Assembly (NCBI GenBank): GCA_045611685.1
Contig: JAZKXO010000003.1
Location: 1-64,000, forward strand
Direction: 5' to 3'
Source: SIG701 sp045611685
GTDB lineage: Bacteria > Bacillota > Clostridia > Oscillospirales > CAG-272
DNA: 64,000 bases
In this document: one piece after another, positions 51,364 to 60,212 of the stretch
How positions within the stretch are numbered: the stretch's first letter is position 1
Layout: every line of letters begins with the position of its first letter
Translations under genes and position numbers: made by a program
Notes under the pieces: generated by a model
What the model was told of the DNA's origin: nothing
The model's database searches: none
The model's input: the letters and a program-made list of their open reading frames with translations, nothing else

Positions 51364-51981
51364 TCAGCAGCAGCGGATCAGATCGCCGCCGCAGCATTCG
51401 CAAAGACAGTCCGCACAGATGAGGGTGGAACACAAATCGCAGCTCGAGCAAGAGGAATACTGCCTTGTCGTATAGGGTGAGCCGTACTGTGAAGCGTTGG
51501 TGCGCATCCGCTGTTTGGCTTCCCTGTATTCGAGATTCGTAGGGTCGAGGTATGCGGCGGTTTCAATATATTTCTGTGCATCAAACACGAAGCCGCGCTT
51601 CAGAAGAACGCATCCTTTGAGGAAATTCCATTCCGCGCCGCGACCGCTTTGCGGCGTGGCATCGAGGATCAGCTCCGCTTCGGCAAAATGCCCCTCGTTC
51701 ATTAATCGACGGACGTTTGCAAAATCGGTGGACGTGCCGCTTTGTGAGTAGAATCCGCCCGCGGAACCGTAGTGCGAGCCCGTGCTGCCGCCGGCGCGCG
51801 CGTTCTGGATGGCGTCGTAGGCCTCGTTGATCTCTTTCATTTTCTCCTCGGCTACGTCCGCGAGATTGCTGTTGGCGTAGTTGTCCGGATGGTATTTTCG
51901 CGCCAAAGCGCGGTAGGCTTTCTTTATTTCGTCGTCCGTTGCGTTGCGCGCAACGCCGAGTATAGTATACGGATCTTTCAT
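51364..51981 (-). CDS. J-domain protein with TPR-like middle and Cys-rich tail
   Basis: 205 residues. Residues 1-65 are a J domain with the HPD motif (KYHPDNYAN) and NATDDEIKKAYRALA, so it should stimulate a DnaK partner. A Gly/Ser/Tyr linker leads to two TPR-like helical pairs (about 95-165: HFAEAELILDAT, KYIETAAYLDPTNLEYREA). The last 30 residues hold 11 Cys (SSCSSCDLCSTLICADCLCE...), likely a metal site or membrane-associated cluster. It sits before a DUF5685 gene, a pairing I have seen in Clostridia. Confidence 0.85.
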   Translation of the reverse strand: MKDPYTILGVARNATDDEIKKAYRALARKYHPDNYANSNLADVAEEKMKEINEAYDAIQNARAGGSTGSHYGSAGGFYSQSGTSTDFANVRRLMNEGHFAEAELILDATPQSGRGAEWNFLKGCVLLKRGFVFDAQKYIETAAYLDPTNLEYREAKQRMRTNASQYGSPYTTRQYSSCSSCDLCSTLICADCLCECCGGDLIRCC

Positions 51982-52030
51982 ATACGTCTCCCCCGAAGGG
52001 CATCCTTTCCCGAATAGTCTATACGACCGA

Positions 52031-52954
52031 TTAAGTAAGCGCCAAAACGCGGCGAAGCTCCTCGGGCATGCCGAGATAGGCTATGTTCTTTACAATGCCT
52101 GCCGTTTGTGGCTGACAGCGGGTGAAATCAATCAGCTCCAGCGCGTTTTGCAGTTTTGATAAGTCGTTCAGCGCTGAGATATAAATGCTTTCCGCGATGT
52201 CGGTTGTAAGGCGCGTCCTCGTTTGTGTGCGTCCCCCGCGGTCCGAGAAAGTCCTCTCTGCAAGAAGCGAGGATACGTCCCCATCTCCGGCGTAGAGTCG
52301 GAGAATCGGATTATATTGGCCGGATACGGCATCATCCGCGGCATCATCCGCGGCGTCTGTAACGTAGATGAATCTGCCGACGGCACGGCCGACTTCGTAG
52401 GCGATGCGCCGCTCGGTGTCGGTAAGACCGTAGGCAAAAACTGTGCCGAGTACGTCGCCGAACTTTTCGGCCGTCTCATCAAGTGAGGCGCATCCTTCGT
52501 TTTCCAAAGCGGAGAGCGCGGTGAGCGATTTTGTGATCTCCCCCTCGAGATCACCCATTCCGTCCGCACGGCGGCGGACGGCGCGCGCGCCGGGCACAAG
52601 CATTTTGGCACGGAGACGTTTTCTGCCCGATTCATCGGCGATATCGTCTTTGAGTTTTGCAAAATTCAAAATTGCGGCGGCGCGTGCGGTGTACGCGAAC
52701 ACGTCGCTGTCCTTCGCCATTGCCCGTTTTTTCAGAGGATGGACGGCACAGCGGTGACGCTCAATCTCAAAGGGAATTCCGAGAAGAGCCGCGCGGAACG
52801 CGGCGAGAAATACGAAATCGTAACTGAGAGAGAGGCGGGAAGCACAGCCGGTGTGCTGTCCCATAGCACGGCAAAGTCCGCAGTAGATACTGCGGTAAAG
52901 CTCGTTCTCCGAAACGAGCATCTGTCCGACCAGCGGACGGATATACCCGAACAT
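52031..52954 (-). CDS. DUF5685 family protein
   Basis: 307 residues from ATG 52954 (AGAAGGGGG upstream). The start MFGYIRPLVGQMLVSENELYRSIYCGLCRAMG is the family signature (first 32 residues with the C-x-x-C motif); the remainder is helical with DAADDAADDA and an LRRVLALT end. Function is unknown. The C-x-x-C and its Cys-rich J-domain neighbour hint at metal or isoprenoid-related chemistry, which is speculation. Confidence 0.82.
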   Translation of the reverse strand: MFGYIRPLVGQMLVSENELYRSIYCGLCRAMGQHTGCASRLSLSYDFVFLAAFRAALLGIPFEIERHRCAVHPLKKRAMAKDSDVFAYTARAAAILNFAKLKDDIADESGRKRLRAKMLVPGARAVRRRADGMGDLEGEITKSLTALSALENEGCASLDETAEKFGDVLGTVFAYGLTDTERRIAYEVGRAVGRFIYVTDAADDAADDAVSGQYNPILRLYAGDGDVSSLLAERTFSDRGGRTQTRTRLTTDIAESIYISALNDLSKLQNALELIDFTRCQPQTAGIVKNIAYLGMPEELRRVLALT

Positions 52955-53106
52955 ATGCTGCCCCCTTCTCACTATTTGATGCTTATTATACAGCATACTT
53001 TTTACAATCTCAAGGGATTACCATGGACAAACTGTAAACTCTTTGTGGAAAAAATGATTACGAACATTGAGGAGTGATAAAAATCGGCGCATTTCGAAAA
53101 AAAGTA

Positions 53107-53135
53107 TTGACAAACCGAAATGCGTGTGGTATTAT
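53107..53135 (+). promoter_or_regulatory. Promoter of the tRNA Gly-Arg-His cluster
   Basis: TTGACA (53107-53112), 17-base spacer, TATTAT (53130-53135), 26 bases before tRNA-Gly. Confidence 0.85.
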
Positions 53136-53161
53136 ATTTAGGCGAGTTAAAAAACGCCTAT

Positions 53162-53235
53162 GCGGGTGTAGTTCAGTGGTAGAATTCCAGCCTTCCAAGC
53201 TGGTTATGTGGGTTCGATTCCCATCACCCGCTCCA
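53162..53235 (+). tRNA. tRNA-Gly (anticodon TCC)
   Basis: 74 bases with encoded CCA. Acceptor GCGGGTG/CACCCGC, T-loop GGTTCGATTC, anticodon loop CTTCCAA (TCC), reading GGA. Confidence 0.96.
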
Positions 53236-53266
53236 GTACTTTCGTATACGGGCGGCGCGCACTTTT

Positions 53267-53343
<77 letters not shown>

Positions 53344-53347
53344 TATG

Positions 53348-53424
53348 GTGGATGTAGCTCAGTTGGTTAGAGCGCCAGGTTGTGGCCCTGGAGGTCGTGG
53401 GTTCGACTCCCATCATTCACCCCA
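53348..53424 (+). tRNA. tRNA-His (anticodon GTG)
   Basis: 77 bases with encoded CCA. Acceptor GTGGATG/CATTCAC, discriminator C with an encoded G at -1 (53347), T-loop GGTTCGACTC, anticodon loop TTGTGGC (GTG). Confidence 0.95.
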
Positions 53425-53440
53425 TGCGGCAAAGCCGCAG

Positions 53441-53478
53441 AAAGCACACATGCGACAGCATGTGTGCTTTTTCATTTT
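53441..53478 (+). terminator. Terminator of the tRNA cluster
   Basis: Perfect 13-bp stem AAAGCACACATGC/GCATGTGTGCTTT, 4-base loop, followed by TTCATTTTC, just after tRNA-His. Confidence 0.87.
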
Positions 53479-53621
53479 CTGTGAGAAAAGGGTTCGCCCG
53501 CGGGCGAAGCCTTGTGTTTTCACCGGCAAGAGCATTTCGGCCAAACGATATCTTTTCTCTTGAAAAAAATTTACTGCTATGGTATACTGATGACAGAATG
53601 GCAGAAATGCGGAGGAAAATT

Positions 53622-54008
53622 ATGAGTGAGTATTTGACGAAAGAGTATGCTGCCGCTGTCAGTGCCGCCCAACTTGCGTATCTCGGGGATGCGGTGCTTG
53701 AGGTTTTGGTGCGTCGTCGGCTCATTGGCGAAAGCCACAGAAAACCGAGCGAAGAAGCGCTTTCGTACGTAACGGCTGCAGCGCAGAGCGATGCCGCCGA
53801 GCGCATTCTCCCGCTTCTGACTGAACACGAGGATGCGGCGTATCGGAGAGGCAGAAATTGCGTCCACGCCAATGTCCCGAAGAAGGCGACTATGGCACAG
53901 TACCGCCGCGCTACAGGCTTTGAAGCACTGTTCGGCTATCTCCATCTGATCGGTGACACGGCGCGTATTGAATTTTTGTTTGAAGCGGCGTATCCGGCGG
54001 AAAAATAA
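53622..54008 (+). CDS. mrnC: Mini-ribonuclease III
   Basis: 128 residues from ATG 53622 (GGAGG at 53611-53615). The RNase III core is present without a double-stranded RNA-binding domain: LAYLGDAVLEVLVRRRL carries the catalytic Asp of the Y-x-G-D-A motif and RRGRNCVHANVPK and YRRATGFEALFGYLHL are conserved. MrnC trims the ends of 23S rRNA precursor in Firmicutes. It is a lone gene between the tRNA cluster and the zinc-ribbon gene. Confidence 0.93.
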   Translation: MSEYLTKEYAAAVSAAQLAYLGDAVLEVLVRRRLIGESHRKPSEEALSYVTAAAQSDAAERILPLLTEHEDAAYRRGRNCVHANVPKKATMAQYRRATGFEALFGYLHLIGDTARIEFLFEAAYPAEK

Positions 54009-54082
54009 TGCGAAGATCTGTGCTCAATTATCCATTGGGCGGATATAATGAGTAGTGACGATTACAAAATGGGGAGGGTCTT

Positions 54083-54463
54083 ATGGAATTTACGGATAAA
54101 GTAAATGAGTTCACCAAGAAGGTGTCCGATAAGGCAAACGGCCTTATCGAAATGGGGAAACTGACAGCGAAGATCCATGGAGAAACGGCGGACGTTGATG
54201 CGCTTAAAAAGAAGATAGGCGAGGTCTGTTTCGGTAAGTACAGATCGGGCGATCCGCTTGATCCTGAGGTGGAAAAGCTTTGTGCCGCGATTGAAAAGCA
54301 CAAACGCAATATCGCGGAGAATGAGCGAAAGAGGGAGCGTCTTAGGAAAAGCGATCCCAAGACGGTTGATCCCGCGGCAAACGGCATTTGCCCCTACTGC
54401 GGCGAGAAGATTGTCAAGAACGGTAAATTCTGCCCATACTGCGGCGAGAAAATGGATGAATAA
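54083..54463 (+). CDS. Coiled-coil protein with C-terminal double zinc ribbon motif
   Basis: 126 residues. The first 90 residues are long charged helices (ALKKKIGEVCFGKYRSG, IEKHKRNIAENERKRERL) of coiled-coil type; the end has two C-x-Y-C-G motifs (CPYCGEKIVKNGKFCPYCGEK) forming one zinc ribbon. Such short zinc-ribbon proteins are common in Clostridia but have no assigned function. GGAGG precedes ATG, and a terminator follows. Confidence 0.75.
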   Translation: MEFTDKVNEFTKKVSDKANGLIEMGKLTAKIHGETADVDALKKKIGEVCFGKYRSGDPLDPEVEKLCAAIEKHKRNIAENERKRERLRKSDPKTVDPAANGICPYCGEKIVKNGKFCPYCGEKMDE

Positions 54464-54465
54464 AG

Positions 54466-54497
54466 AAAAGAGGATGCTCGGAGAGCATCCTCTTTTT
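54466..54497. terminator. Bidirectional terminator between the zinc-ribbon gene and obg
   Basis: AGAGGATGCT/AGCATCCTCT stem of 10 bp with a TTTTTT run on plus and AAAAG-derived T-run on minus, overlapping the obg stop. Confidence 0.8.
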
Positions 54498-55804
54498 TAC
54501 TCTACAAAATCAAATTCGATACCGCCAAGGTGGACGGTGTCGCCTTCTTCACAGCCGGCATCGCGCAGTTTGTCGATGATGCCTCCCTGGATCAGCATCC
54601 GCTGGAAATACATGAGCGATTCACGCTCGTTCAGATTTACGCGGTTGACGAGCGCCTCAACCCAGCCGCCTTCGCATACAAAGGCACCGCTGTCGTTACG
54701 GCGGATACGCACGGCATCTGCGCCCTCTTTATCCTTTTCAGGATCAATCGCTTCGATTTCCGCTTCGTAGGTGATAACGGGGGGCAATTCTGCAAGCTGC
54801 CGTTCGATCTCATCGGTCAAAGCCTTAAGACCGAGCTTCGTGGCGGTGGAGATGAAGATCAGTTTGTAGTCGAGCGCCTCAGCGGCGTCGATCAGCTTCT
54901 GTACGTCCTCGCTCGGCTTGCCGTCGGGCGGCAGCTCATCGGGATCGAGAAGATCGGATTTGTTTGCCACGAGGATGCGCGGCTTGTCCGCAAGCGTCTG
55001 ACTGAACCGTTCAAGTTCTCCGGCAATCGTGTGAAAATCGTCCAGCGGCGCGCGGCCTTCCATGCCGGAGACGTCGATCACCTGCACGATCAGGCGGCAG
55101 CGCTCAATATGGCGGAGAAAATCGTGTCCAAGTCCCGCGCCCTCCGACGCGCCTTCGATAAGTCCGGGAATATCCGCCATCACAAAGCCGCGATCGGCGC
55201 CGGTGGAAACTACGCCGAGATTCGGTTCAAGTGTCGTGAAATGATAGTCGGCGATTTTCGGGCGGGCGGCGGAGAGGGAGGCCAGAAGAGAGGACTTGCC
55301 CGCAGAGGGAAGCCCCGCAAGGCCTACGTCCGCGATCAGTTTCAGTTCGAGATGGACGTCTCTCGCTTCGCCCTCGCGTCCCTGCTTGGCAAAGTGGGGC
55401 ACCTGACGCGTGGGGGTGGCAAAATGTTTGTTGCCCCAGCCGCCTTTTCCGCCGCGGCAGAGGATGAAATCTTCGCCGTCGGACATATCCTTTATAATTT
55501 TTCCCGATTCGGGATCGCGGATAAGCGTGCCGCGCGGCACCTGGATGATAACGTCCGCACCGTTTTTGCCGTGGCACTTGGCACCGCTGCCGTCGCCGCC
55601 CGGTTCAGCGGCAAATTTCCGCTTGTATCGGAAGGAGAGCAGGGTGTTCATGTGCGGATCGACGCGGAATACCACGTTGCCGCCATTACCGCCGTCGCCG
55701 CCGTCAGGACCGCCCTTGGCGACGTATTTCTCCCGACGGAAGGAAACGCATCCGTTGCCGCCGTTTCCGGCTTTCACGGAGATTTGTATCGTATCAATAA
55801 ACAT
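54497..55804 (-). CDS. obg: GTPase Obg
   Basis: 435 residues. The Gly-rich Obg domain starts MFIDTIQISVKAGNGGNGCVSFRREK (residues 1-25) with PDGGDGGNGGNVVF; the G domain has GLPSAGKSSLL, DIPGLIEGA and NKSDL; the C-terminal OCT domain (about 350-435) is present. Obg binds the 50S subunit, and links growth with ppGpp and sporulation. It is transcribed from the same strand as the aminotransferase, 37 bases downstream. Confidence 0.97.
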   Translation of the reverse strand: MFIDTIQISVKAGNGGNGCVSFRREKYVAKGGPDGGDGGNGGNVVFRVDPHMNTLLSFRYKRKFAAEPGGDGSGAKCHGKNGADVIIQVPRGTLIRDPESGKIIKDMSDGEDFILCRGGKGGWGNKHFATPTRQVPHFAKQGREGEARDVHLELKLIADVGLAGLPSAGKSSLLASLSAARPKIADYHFTTLEPNLGVVSTGADRGFVMADIPGLIEGASEGAGLGHDFLRHIERCRLIVQVIDVSGMEGRAPLDDFHTIAGELERFSQTLADKPRILVANKSDLLDPDELPPDGKPSEDVQKLIDAAEALDYKLIFISTATKLGLKALTDEIERQLAELPPVITYEAEIEAIDPEKDKEGADAVRIRRNDSGAFVCEGGWVEALVNRVNLNERESLMYFQRMLIQGGIIDKLRDAGCEEGDTVHLGGIEFDFVE

Positions 55805-55841
55805 AACTTTGTATCTTTATCTTTCTCTGGTATTTTGTCAG

Positions 55842-57032
55842 TCAGCCGATCATTTCTGCCGCCAGTTCACCGATTATACGGATGCCGGCTTTGATGTCCT
55901 CATCCGACGGCGTGGAATAGTTGAGGCGGAAGGACTGGGAGGGAGCCTCCGTGTCACAGTTGAATGCGGTGCCGGGAACGACAGCCACTTTCTTTTCAAT
56001 GGCTTTTTTGACGAATGCGTTCATGTCTACGCCGTCGGGCAAGGTGCACCAAATGAACAGGCCGCCCTCGGGGCGTGTGTAATGTACCTCTTTCGGCATA
56101 TACTGATTAAGGCATGAAAGCATGAGATTGCATTTGTCGCGGTACAAGGCGCGGATCTTCTCGATATGCGCGTCCATATCGCGCTCCGTCATGAAGCGAT
56201 GACAGAGCATCTGGAAGAACTGGTTCGTGTGTACGTCCTCGCACTGCTTGCCGACGGCCATTTTCTGCACGATCGGATCGGGCGCGCAGACAAATCCGAC
56301 ACGCATACCGGACGAGAGGATTTTCGAGAACGAGGAACAGTAGATGACGATGCCCGCATCGTCCAAAGCCTTGATCGGGAGGATATCATCACCGGCAAAG
56401 CGGAGATCCCCGTACGGGTTGTCCTCGAGAATGATCACGCCGTGCTTTTTCGCAATTTCGTAAATAGCCGCGCGCTTTTCGGCGGAGGTGGTCGTTCCCG
56501 CGGGATTTTGGAACGTGGGGATGAGGTAGATCATCTTCGTGTTCGGATGCTTTTGGAGTGCCGTCTCAAGATCGGCGGGATCAATGCCGTCCTCACGGAG
56601 CGGGATGCCTACGGTTTTCGCGCCGACAGCGCGGAACGCGTTGAGCGCACCGATAAAACTGGGGTTTTCGCACAGAACGACGTCGCCGGGATTGCACAGC
56701 ACGCGGCACGCAAGCTCAAGGCCCTGATTGCCGCCGGAGGTGATGATCGTTGTGTCGAAATCACGGCCGATCTTGAATTTATCACGGAGGCGTTCGGTTA
56801 CCGCACGGCGAAGCGGTGGGTATCCTTCGGTGATGCCGTACTGGAGCGCGGCGGAGGCGCTCTTCTCAAAAATGTCGGCAGAAATGGCGGCAAGATCTTC
56901 CGCGGGGAACGAGAGCGGCGATGGATTGCCCGCAGCAAAACTGATGATCGAAGGATCGGAGAGACTTTTGAAAATCTCACGGATCGCGGAGGGCTTCAGT
57001 GAAGCCAGATTGTCGGAGAATTTGTATTCCAT
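55842..57032 (-). CDS. PLP-dependent aminotransferase (2-aminoadipate/AspC-like, class I/II)
   Basis: 396 residues. AAGNPSPLSFPAED, YGITEGYPPLRRAV, SGGNQGLEL, NPAGTTTS, EDNPYGDLRF and the SSFSKILSSGMRVGFV block with the PLP-binding Lys are those of the LysN/GntR-associated aminotransferase subgroup, without a DNA-binding domain. Substrate (aminoadipate, branched-chain or aromatic amino acids) is not decided by sequence. It has its own TTGCAA-17-TATACT promoter. Confidence 0.88.
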   Translation of the reverse strand: MEYKFSDNLASLKPSAIREIFKSLSDPSIISFAAGNPSPLSFPAEDLAAISADIFEKSASAALQYGITEGYPPLRRAVTERLRDKFKIGRDFDTTIITSGGNQGLELACRVLCNPGDVVLCENPSFIGALNAFRAVGAKTVGIPLREDGIDPADLETALQKHPNTKMIYLIPTFQNPAGTTTSAEKRAAIYEIAKKHGVIILEDNPYGDLRFAGDDILPIKALDDAGIVIYCSSFSKILSSGMRVGFVCAPDPIVQKMAVGKQCEDVHTNQFFQMLCHRFMTERDMDAHIEKIRALYRDKCNLMLSCLNQYMPKEVHYTRPEGGLFIWCTLPDGVDMNAFVKKAIEKKVAVVPGTAFNCDTEAPSQSFRLNYSTPSDEDIKAGIRIIGELAAEMIG

Positions 57033-57078
57033 ATGCGTTTACCGCCTTTCAAGAGCCGAAGTTTTTTGTATAAACAAC

Positions 57079-57107
57079 AGTATACCATATTTTTCAGCGG
57101 ATTGCAA
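57079..57107 (-). promoter_or_regulatory. Promoter of the aminotransferase gene
   Basis: Minus-strand TTGCAA (57102-57107), 17-base spacer, TATACT (57079-57084), about 45 bases from the start codon. Confidence 0.75.
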
Positions 57108-57183
57108 CAGTTCAAGTTGTGAATTATAATTTGTACAGAAGAAGAAAGTTTTTCGAAAAAAGACGATTTTTGCGCATAACTAC

Positions 57184-57212
57184 TTGATTTTTTTTGGACT
57201 ATGTATTAAAAT
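57184..57212 (+). promoter_or_regulatory. Promoter of pfkA
   Basis: TTGATT (57184-57189), 17-base spacer, TAAAAT (57207-57212), about 54 bases upstream of the pfkA start. An alternative -10 (CATTAT) lies 4 bases further on. Confidence 0.55.
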
Positions 57213-57265
57213 AATGCATTATAGTGAATGATATTTACACGACAACGAAGGAGTTCAGGGAGTAT

Positions 57266-58330
57266 ATGGAAAAGAAGTTCAGAAAAATCGGCGTACTTAC
57301 CTCAGGCGGCGATGCGCCCGGCATGAATGCCGCAGTCCGTGCCGTTACCCGTGCGGCTTTGGCACGCGGTGTGGAAGTAATGGGTATTTACGGCGGTTAC
57401 AGCGGCCTTATTAACGATAAGATGATCGAACTGAAGGCGCGGGGCGTTTCCAATATCATCAACCGCGGCGGTACGTTTTTGTATTCCGATCGCTGTGATG
57501 AGTTCAAAACCGAAGAGGGTATGCAGAAAGCCATCGAAACGTGCAAAAAGCACGGGATCGACGGTATCGTTGCGATCGGCGGCGACGGCACGTTCCGCGG
57601 GGCGACCGATCTGTCCGTCCGCGGCATTCCCACGATCGGTATTCCCGCCACGATTGATAACGATATTACCGCAACGGAGAACTCCATCGGATTTGATACG
57701 GCAATGAACACAGTTCTTGCCGCTTGTGACCGCCTTCGCGATACGTGCGAGTCTCACGCCCGCTGCAACGTGGTGGAGGTCATGGGACGCGGTGCCGGCG
57801 ATATTGCGCTCAATACCGCAATGGCACTGGGTGCTGTGGCTGTCGTTATTCCCGAGGTTGCCTTTGACGAGGCCGCCTGCATGGAGAAGATCCGCCGTCT
57901 GCGTGCGGACGGAAAGCGGAGTTTTCTTGTGATCGTATCAGAGGGTGTTGAGAACTTCTCCGAGGGACTCGCCAAGCGCATTCAGGCTGAGACCGGCGTT
58001 GAAACCAAATATGCTTGCCTTGCGCACACCGTGCGCGGCGGTGATCCCACGCTTTCTGACCGCGTGTTTGCGACCAAACTGGGCGTGGCTGCTGTTGAAC
58101 GGCTTCTGGCAGGCGAAAGCAATCTCGTACTCTGCCAGCAGAAGAGCGAGATCGTAGCCGTCGATATCGTTTATTCCCAGTGCCTCGACCGTTACTACAA
58201 GGGTACCTTGAAGGACGGCATGCTCGAGAAATTCTCCGATGCTGAGAAGGCCGAGATGGAAAAAGCGATCGCCGAGAAGAAAGAGGAATTCCGTAAGTAT
58301 TACAGAATGGTCAACGATATCGCGCAGTAA
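57266..58330 (+). CDS. pfkA: ATP-dependent 6-phosphofructokinase
   Basis: 354 residues from ATG 57266 (MEKKFRKIGVLTSGGDAPG). A longer frame starts at GTG 57224 but lacks a better site. VLTSGGDAPGMNAAVRA, AIGGDGTFRGA and IPATIDNDITATENSIGFDTA are the family signature. Gly in GGDGT (not GGDDT) marks an ATP-dependent, not PPi-dependent, enzyme. It commits glucose to glycolysis. The 354-residue length fits the bacterial PfkA size (about 320-360). A terminator follows. Confidence 0.95.
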   Translation: MEKKFRKIGVLTSGGDAPGMNAAVRAVTRAALARGVEVMGIYGGYSGLINDKMIELKARGVSNIINRGGTFLYSDRCDEFKTEEGMQKAIETCKKHGIDGIVAIGGDGTFRGATDLSVRGIPTIGIPATIDNDITATENSIGFDTAMNTVLAACDRLRDTCESHARCNVVEVMGRGAGDIALNTAMALGAVAVVIPEVAFDEAACMEKIRRLRADGKRSFLVIVSEGVENFSEGLAKRIQAETGVETKYACLAHTVRGGDPTLSDRVFATKLGVAAVERLLAGESNLVLCQQKSEIVAVDIVYSQCLDRYYKGTLKDGMLEKFSDAEKAEMEKAIAEKKEEFRKYYRMVNDIAQ

Positions 58331-58352
58331 TCTGAAATCTTTTGAACGGATA

Positions 58353-58388
58353 GCGTCCCGAAGTGTTATGCTTCGGGGCGTTTTTTCT
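58353..58388 (+). terminator. Terminator of pfkA
   Basis: Stem CGTCCCGAAG/CTTCGGGGCG (one G-T pair) with 7-base loop, followed by TTTTTTCTCC, 24 bases after the stop codon. Confidence 0.88.
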
Positions 58389-58408
58389 CCTTTTCGTGGG
58401 CATTCATG

Positions 58409-58437
58409 TTGACAATTTGCCATATTTGGGATATAAT
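58409..58437 (+). promoter_or_regulatory. Promoter of sufCB
   Basis: TTGACA (58409-58414), 17-base spacer, TATAAT (58432-58437), 65 bases upstream of sufC, both boxes being perfect consensus. Confidence 0.87.
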
Positions 58438-58501
58438 AATACGATAAAGCGAAAGCGACTTCGGCTCGCTTTGTCAAATCTGTAAATCATGGAGGAAAAC
58501 T

Positions 58502-59236
58502 ATGCTGGAACTCATAAACGTCGGCTTCAACGTCGGCGGTGAGAAGGAAATTCTGCGCGGTATCAACCTTACGATCGACGACAGATTCGTTGCTATCACA
58601 GGCCCGAACGGCGGCGGTAAATCCACTCTCGCGAAAATTATAGCCGGCATTTATCAGCCTACCTCCGGCAAAATTTTGCTGGACGGTGTGGATATAACAA
58701 ACAAATCAATCACGGAGAGAGCGAGTCTTGGCATCAGTTACGCTTTCCAGCAGCCCGTTCGCTTCAAGGGACTTCGTGTGAAAGATCTTTTGAGCCTGGC
58801 AGCAGGAAAGAAAACGAATGTGGATGCGGCGTGTGCGCTCCTTTCCGAGGTAGGTCTCTGCGCGCGCGATTATATTGACCGTGAACTGAACGCCAGTCTC
58901 TCCGGCGGTGAACTCAAGCGCATCGAGATTGCGATGATTCTCGCACGCGGCACGAAACTGTCCATTTTTGACGAGCCGGAGGCCGGCATTGATCTTTGGA
59001 GTTTCCAAAACCTCATCCGTGTGTTTGAAAAAATGCATGAGGAAACGAAGGGCAATATTCTCATTATCAGCCATCAGGAGCGAATTCTTAATATTGCCGA
59101 TACGATCGTAGTCATAAAGAACGGTGAGCTTGCCGCTGTGGGTCCGCGTACGGAACTTCTTCCGGGGCTTCTCGCCGGTACGGAGAGCGGCACGTGCAGT
59201 GTCCTTGCCGATAAAGTAGAGGGGGTACGTGCGTAA
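58502..59236 (+). CDS. sufC: Fe-S cluster assembly ATPase SufC
   Basis: 244 residues. Walker A ITGPNGGGKSTLAK, Q-loop SYAFQQPVRFKG, ABC signature LSGGELKRIEIAMIL and Walker B LSIFDEPEAGIDLWS identify SufC rather than a transporter ATPase. It drives cluster assembly on the SufB/D scaffold encoded by the next gene, whose start overlaps the sufC stop by one base (TAATG). Confidence 0.93.
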   Translation: MLELINVGFNVGGEKEILRGINLTIDDRFVAITGPNGGGKSTLAKIIAGIYQPTSGKILLDGVDITNKSITERASLGISYAFQQPVRFKGLRVKDLLSLAAGKKTNVDAACALLSEVGLCARDYIDRELNASLSGGELKRIEIAMILARGTKLSIFDEPEAGIDLWSFQNLIRVFEKMHEETKGNILIISHQERILNIADTIVVIKNGELAAVGPRTELLPGLLAGTESGTCSVLADKVEGVRA

Positions 59237-60153
59237 TGGATGCAATCAAACAGCGTCTTCTTAAAGAAGTAGCCGAGCTCGATTCCTTGCCCGTCGGCGC
59301 GTACAACATCCGTGAGAACGGAAAAGCGGGCGGACGGCAGACTACCGCCAATATTGATATTCAAACGAAAACGGACAAGCCGGGCATCGATATTATCGTA
59401 AAAGCCGGCACCAAGAACGAAAGCGTCCATATCCCCGTTGTCCTGAGCGAATCGGGACTCAAGGATATGGTGTACAACGATTTCTTTATCGGCGAGGATG
59501 CCGACGTGGTCATCATTGCCGGCTGCGGTATTCATAACGCCGGCTGCGGTGATTCCGCACACGACGGTATCCATACGTTCCATCTCGCGAAGAATGCACG
59601 CCTCCGCTACGTGGAGAAGCATTACGGCGAGGGCGAGGGCAGCGGCAAGCGCCTTATGAACCCGACGACGGTAGTGCATCTCGCCGAGGGCGCGCATATG
59701 GAAATGGAAACGACGCAGATCGGCGGTATCGACGATACCACGCGTATAACCAACGGCGATCTCGAGGCGGGCGCTTCTCTTGTCGTCCGCGAGAAGATCA
59801 TGACCGTAGGCGATCAGCACGCCGTAACCGATTTCACCGTCGATATGAACGGGGAAGGCTCTTCCGTGAACGTCATCTCGCGCAGTGTCGCAAAAGAGAA
59901 CAGCCGTCAGGAGTTCGTGAGCAGAATCAACGGCAATACCGCCTGCGCCGGGCACACCGAATGCGACGCGATCATCATGGACGATGCGTGCGTGCTTGCC
60001 AGCCCCCAGATCACGGCAAACCACGTCGATGCATCGCTTATTCACGAGGCGGCGATCGGTAAAATTGCGGGTGAGCAGCTTATTAAGCTTATGACGCTCG
60101 GACTCACCGAGAGAGAAGCCGAAGAGCAGATCGTAAACGGATTTTTGGCATAA
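59236..60153 (+). CDS. SufB/SufD-family Fe-S scaffold protein (minimal type)
   Basis: 305 residues, shorter than classical SufB (about 470) or SufD (about 400). It keeps the beta-helical core: IIAGCGIHNAGCGDSAHDG, LRYVEKHYGEG, THFx-like SVNVISRSVAKENS and the C-terminal HEAAIGKIAGEQLIKLMTLGLTEREAEEQIV, the SufBD hallmark. With SufC it makes a two-gene SUF system without SufS, SufU or a second scaffold in this window, similar to the minimal SmsCB arrangement described for archaea and Clostridia. Confidence 0.9.
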   Translation: MDAIKQRLLKEVAELDSLPVGAYNIRENGKAGGRQTTANIDIQTKTDKPGIDIIVKAGTKNESVHIPVVLSESGLKDMVYNDFFIGEDADVVIIAGCGIHNAGCGDSAHDGIHTFHLAKNARLRYVEKHYGEGEGSGKRLMNPTTVVHLAEGAHMEMETTQIGGIDDTTRITNGDLEAGASLVVREKIMTVGDQHAVTDFTVDMNGEGSSVNVISRSVAKENSRQEFVSRINGNTACAGHTECDAIIMDDACVLASPQITANHVDASLIHEAAIGKIAGEQLIKLMTLGLTEREAEEQIVNGFLA

Positions 60154-60212
60154 TTTTAAGGCCGGGCAGTGGACAACCCATTGTCCGGCAAATCTTTGAA
60201 AGGAGAGCGGAA

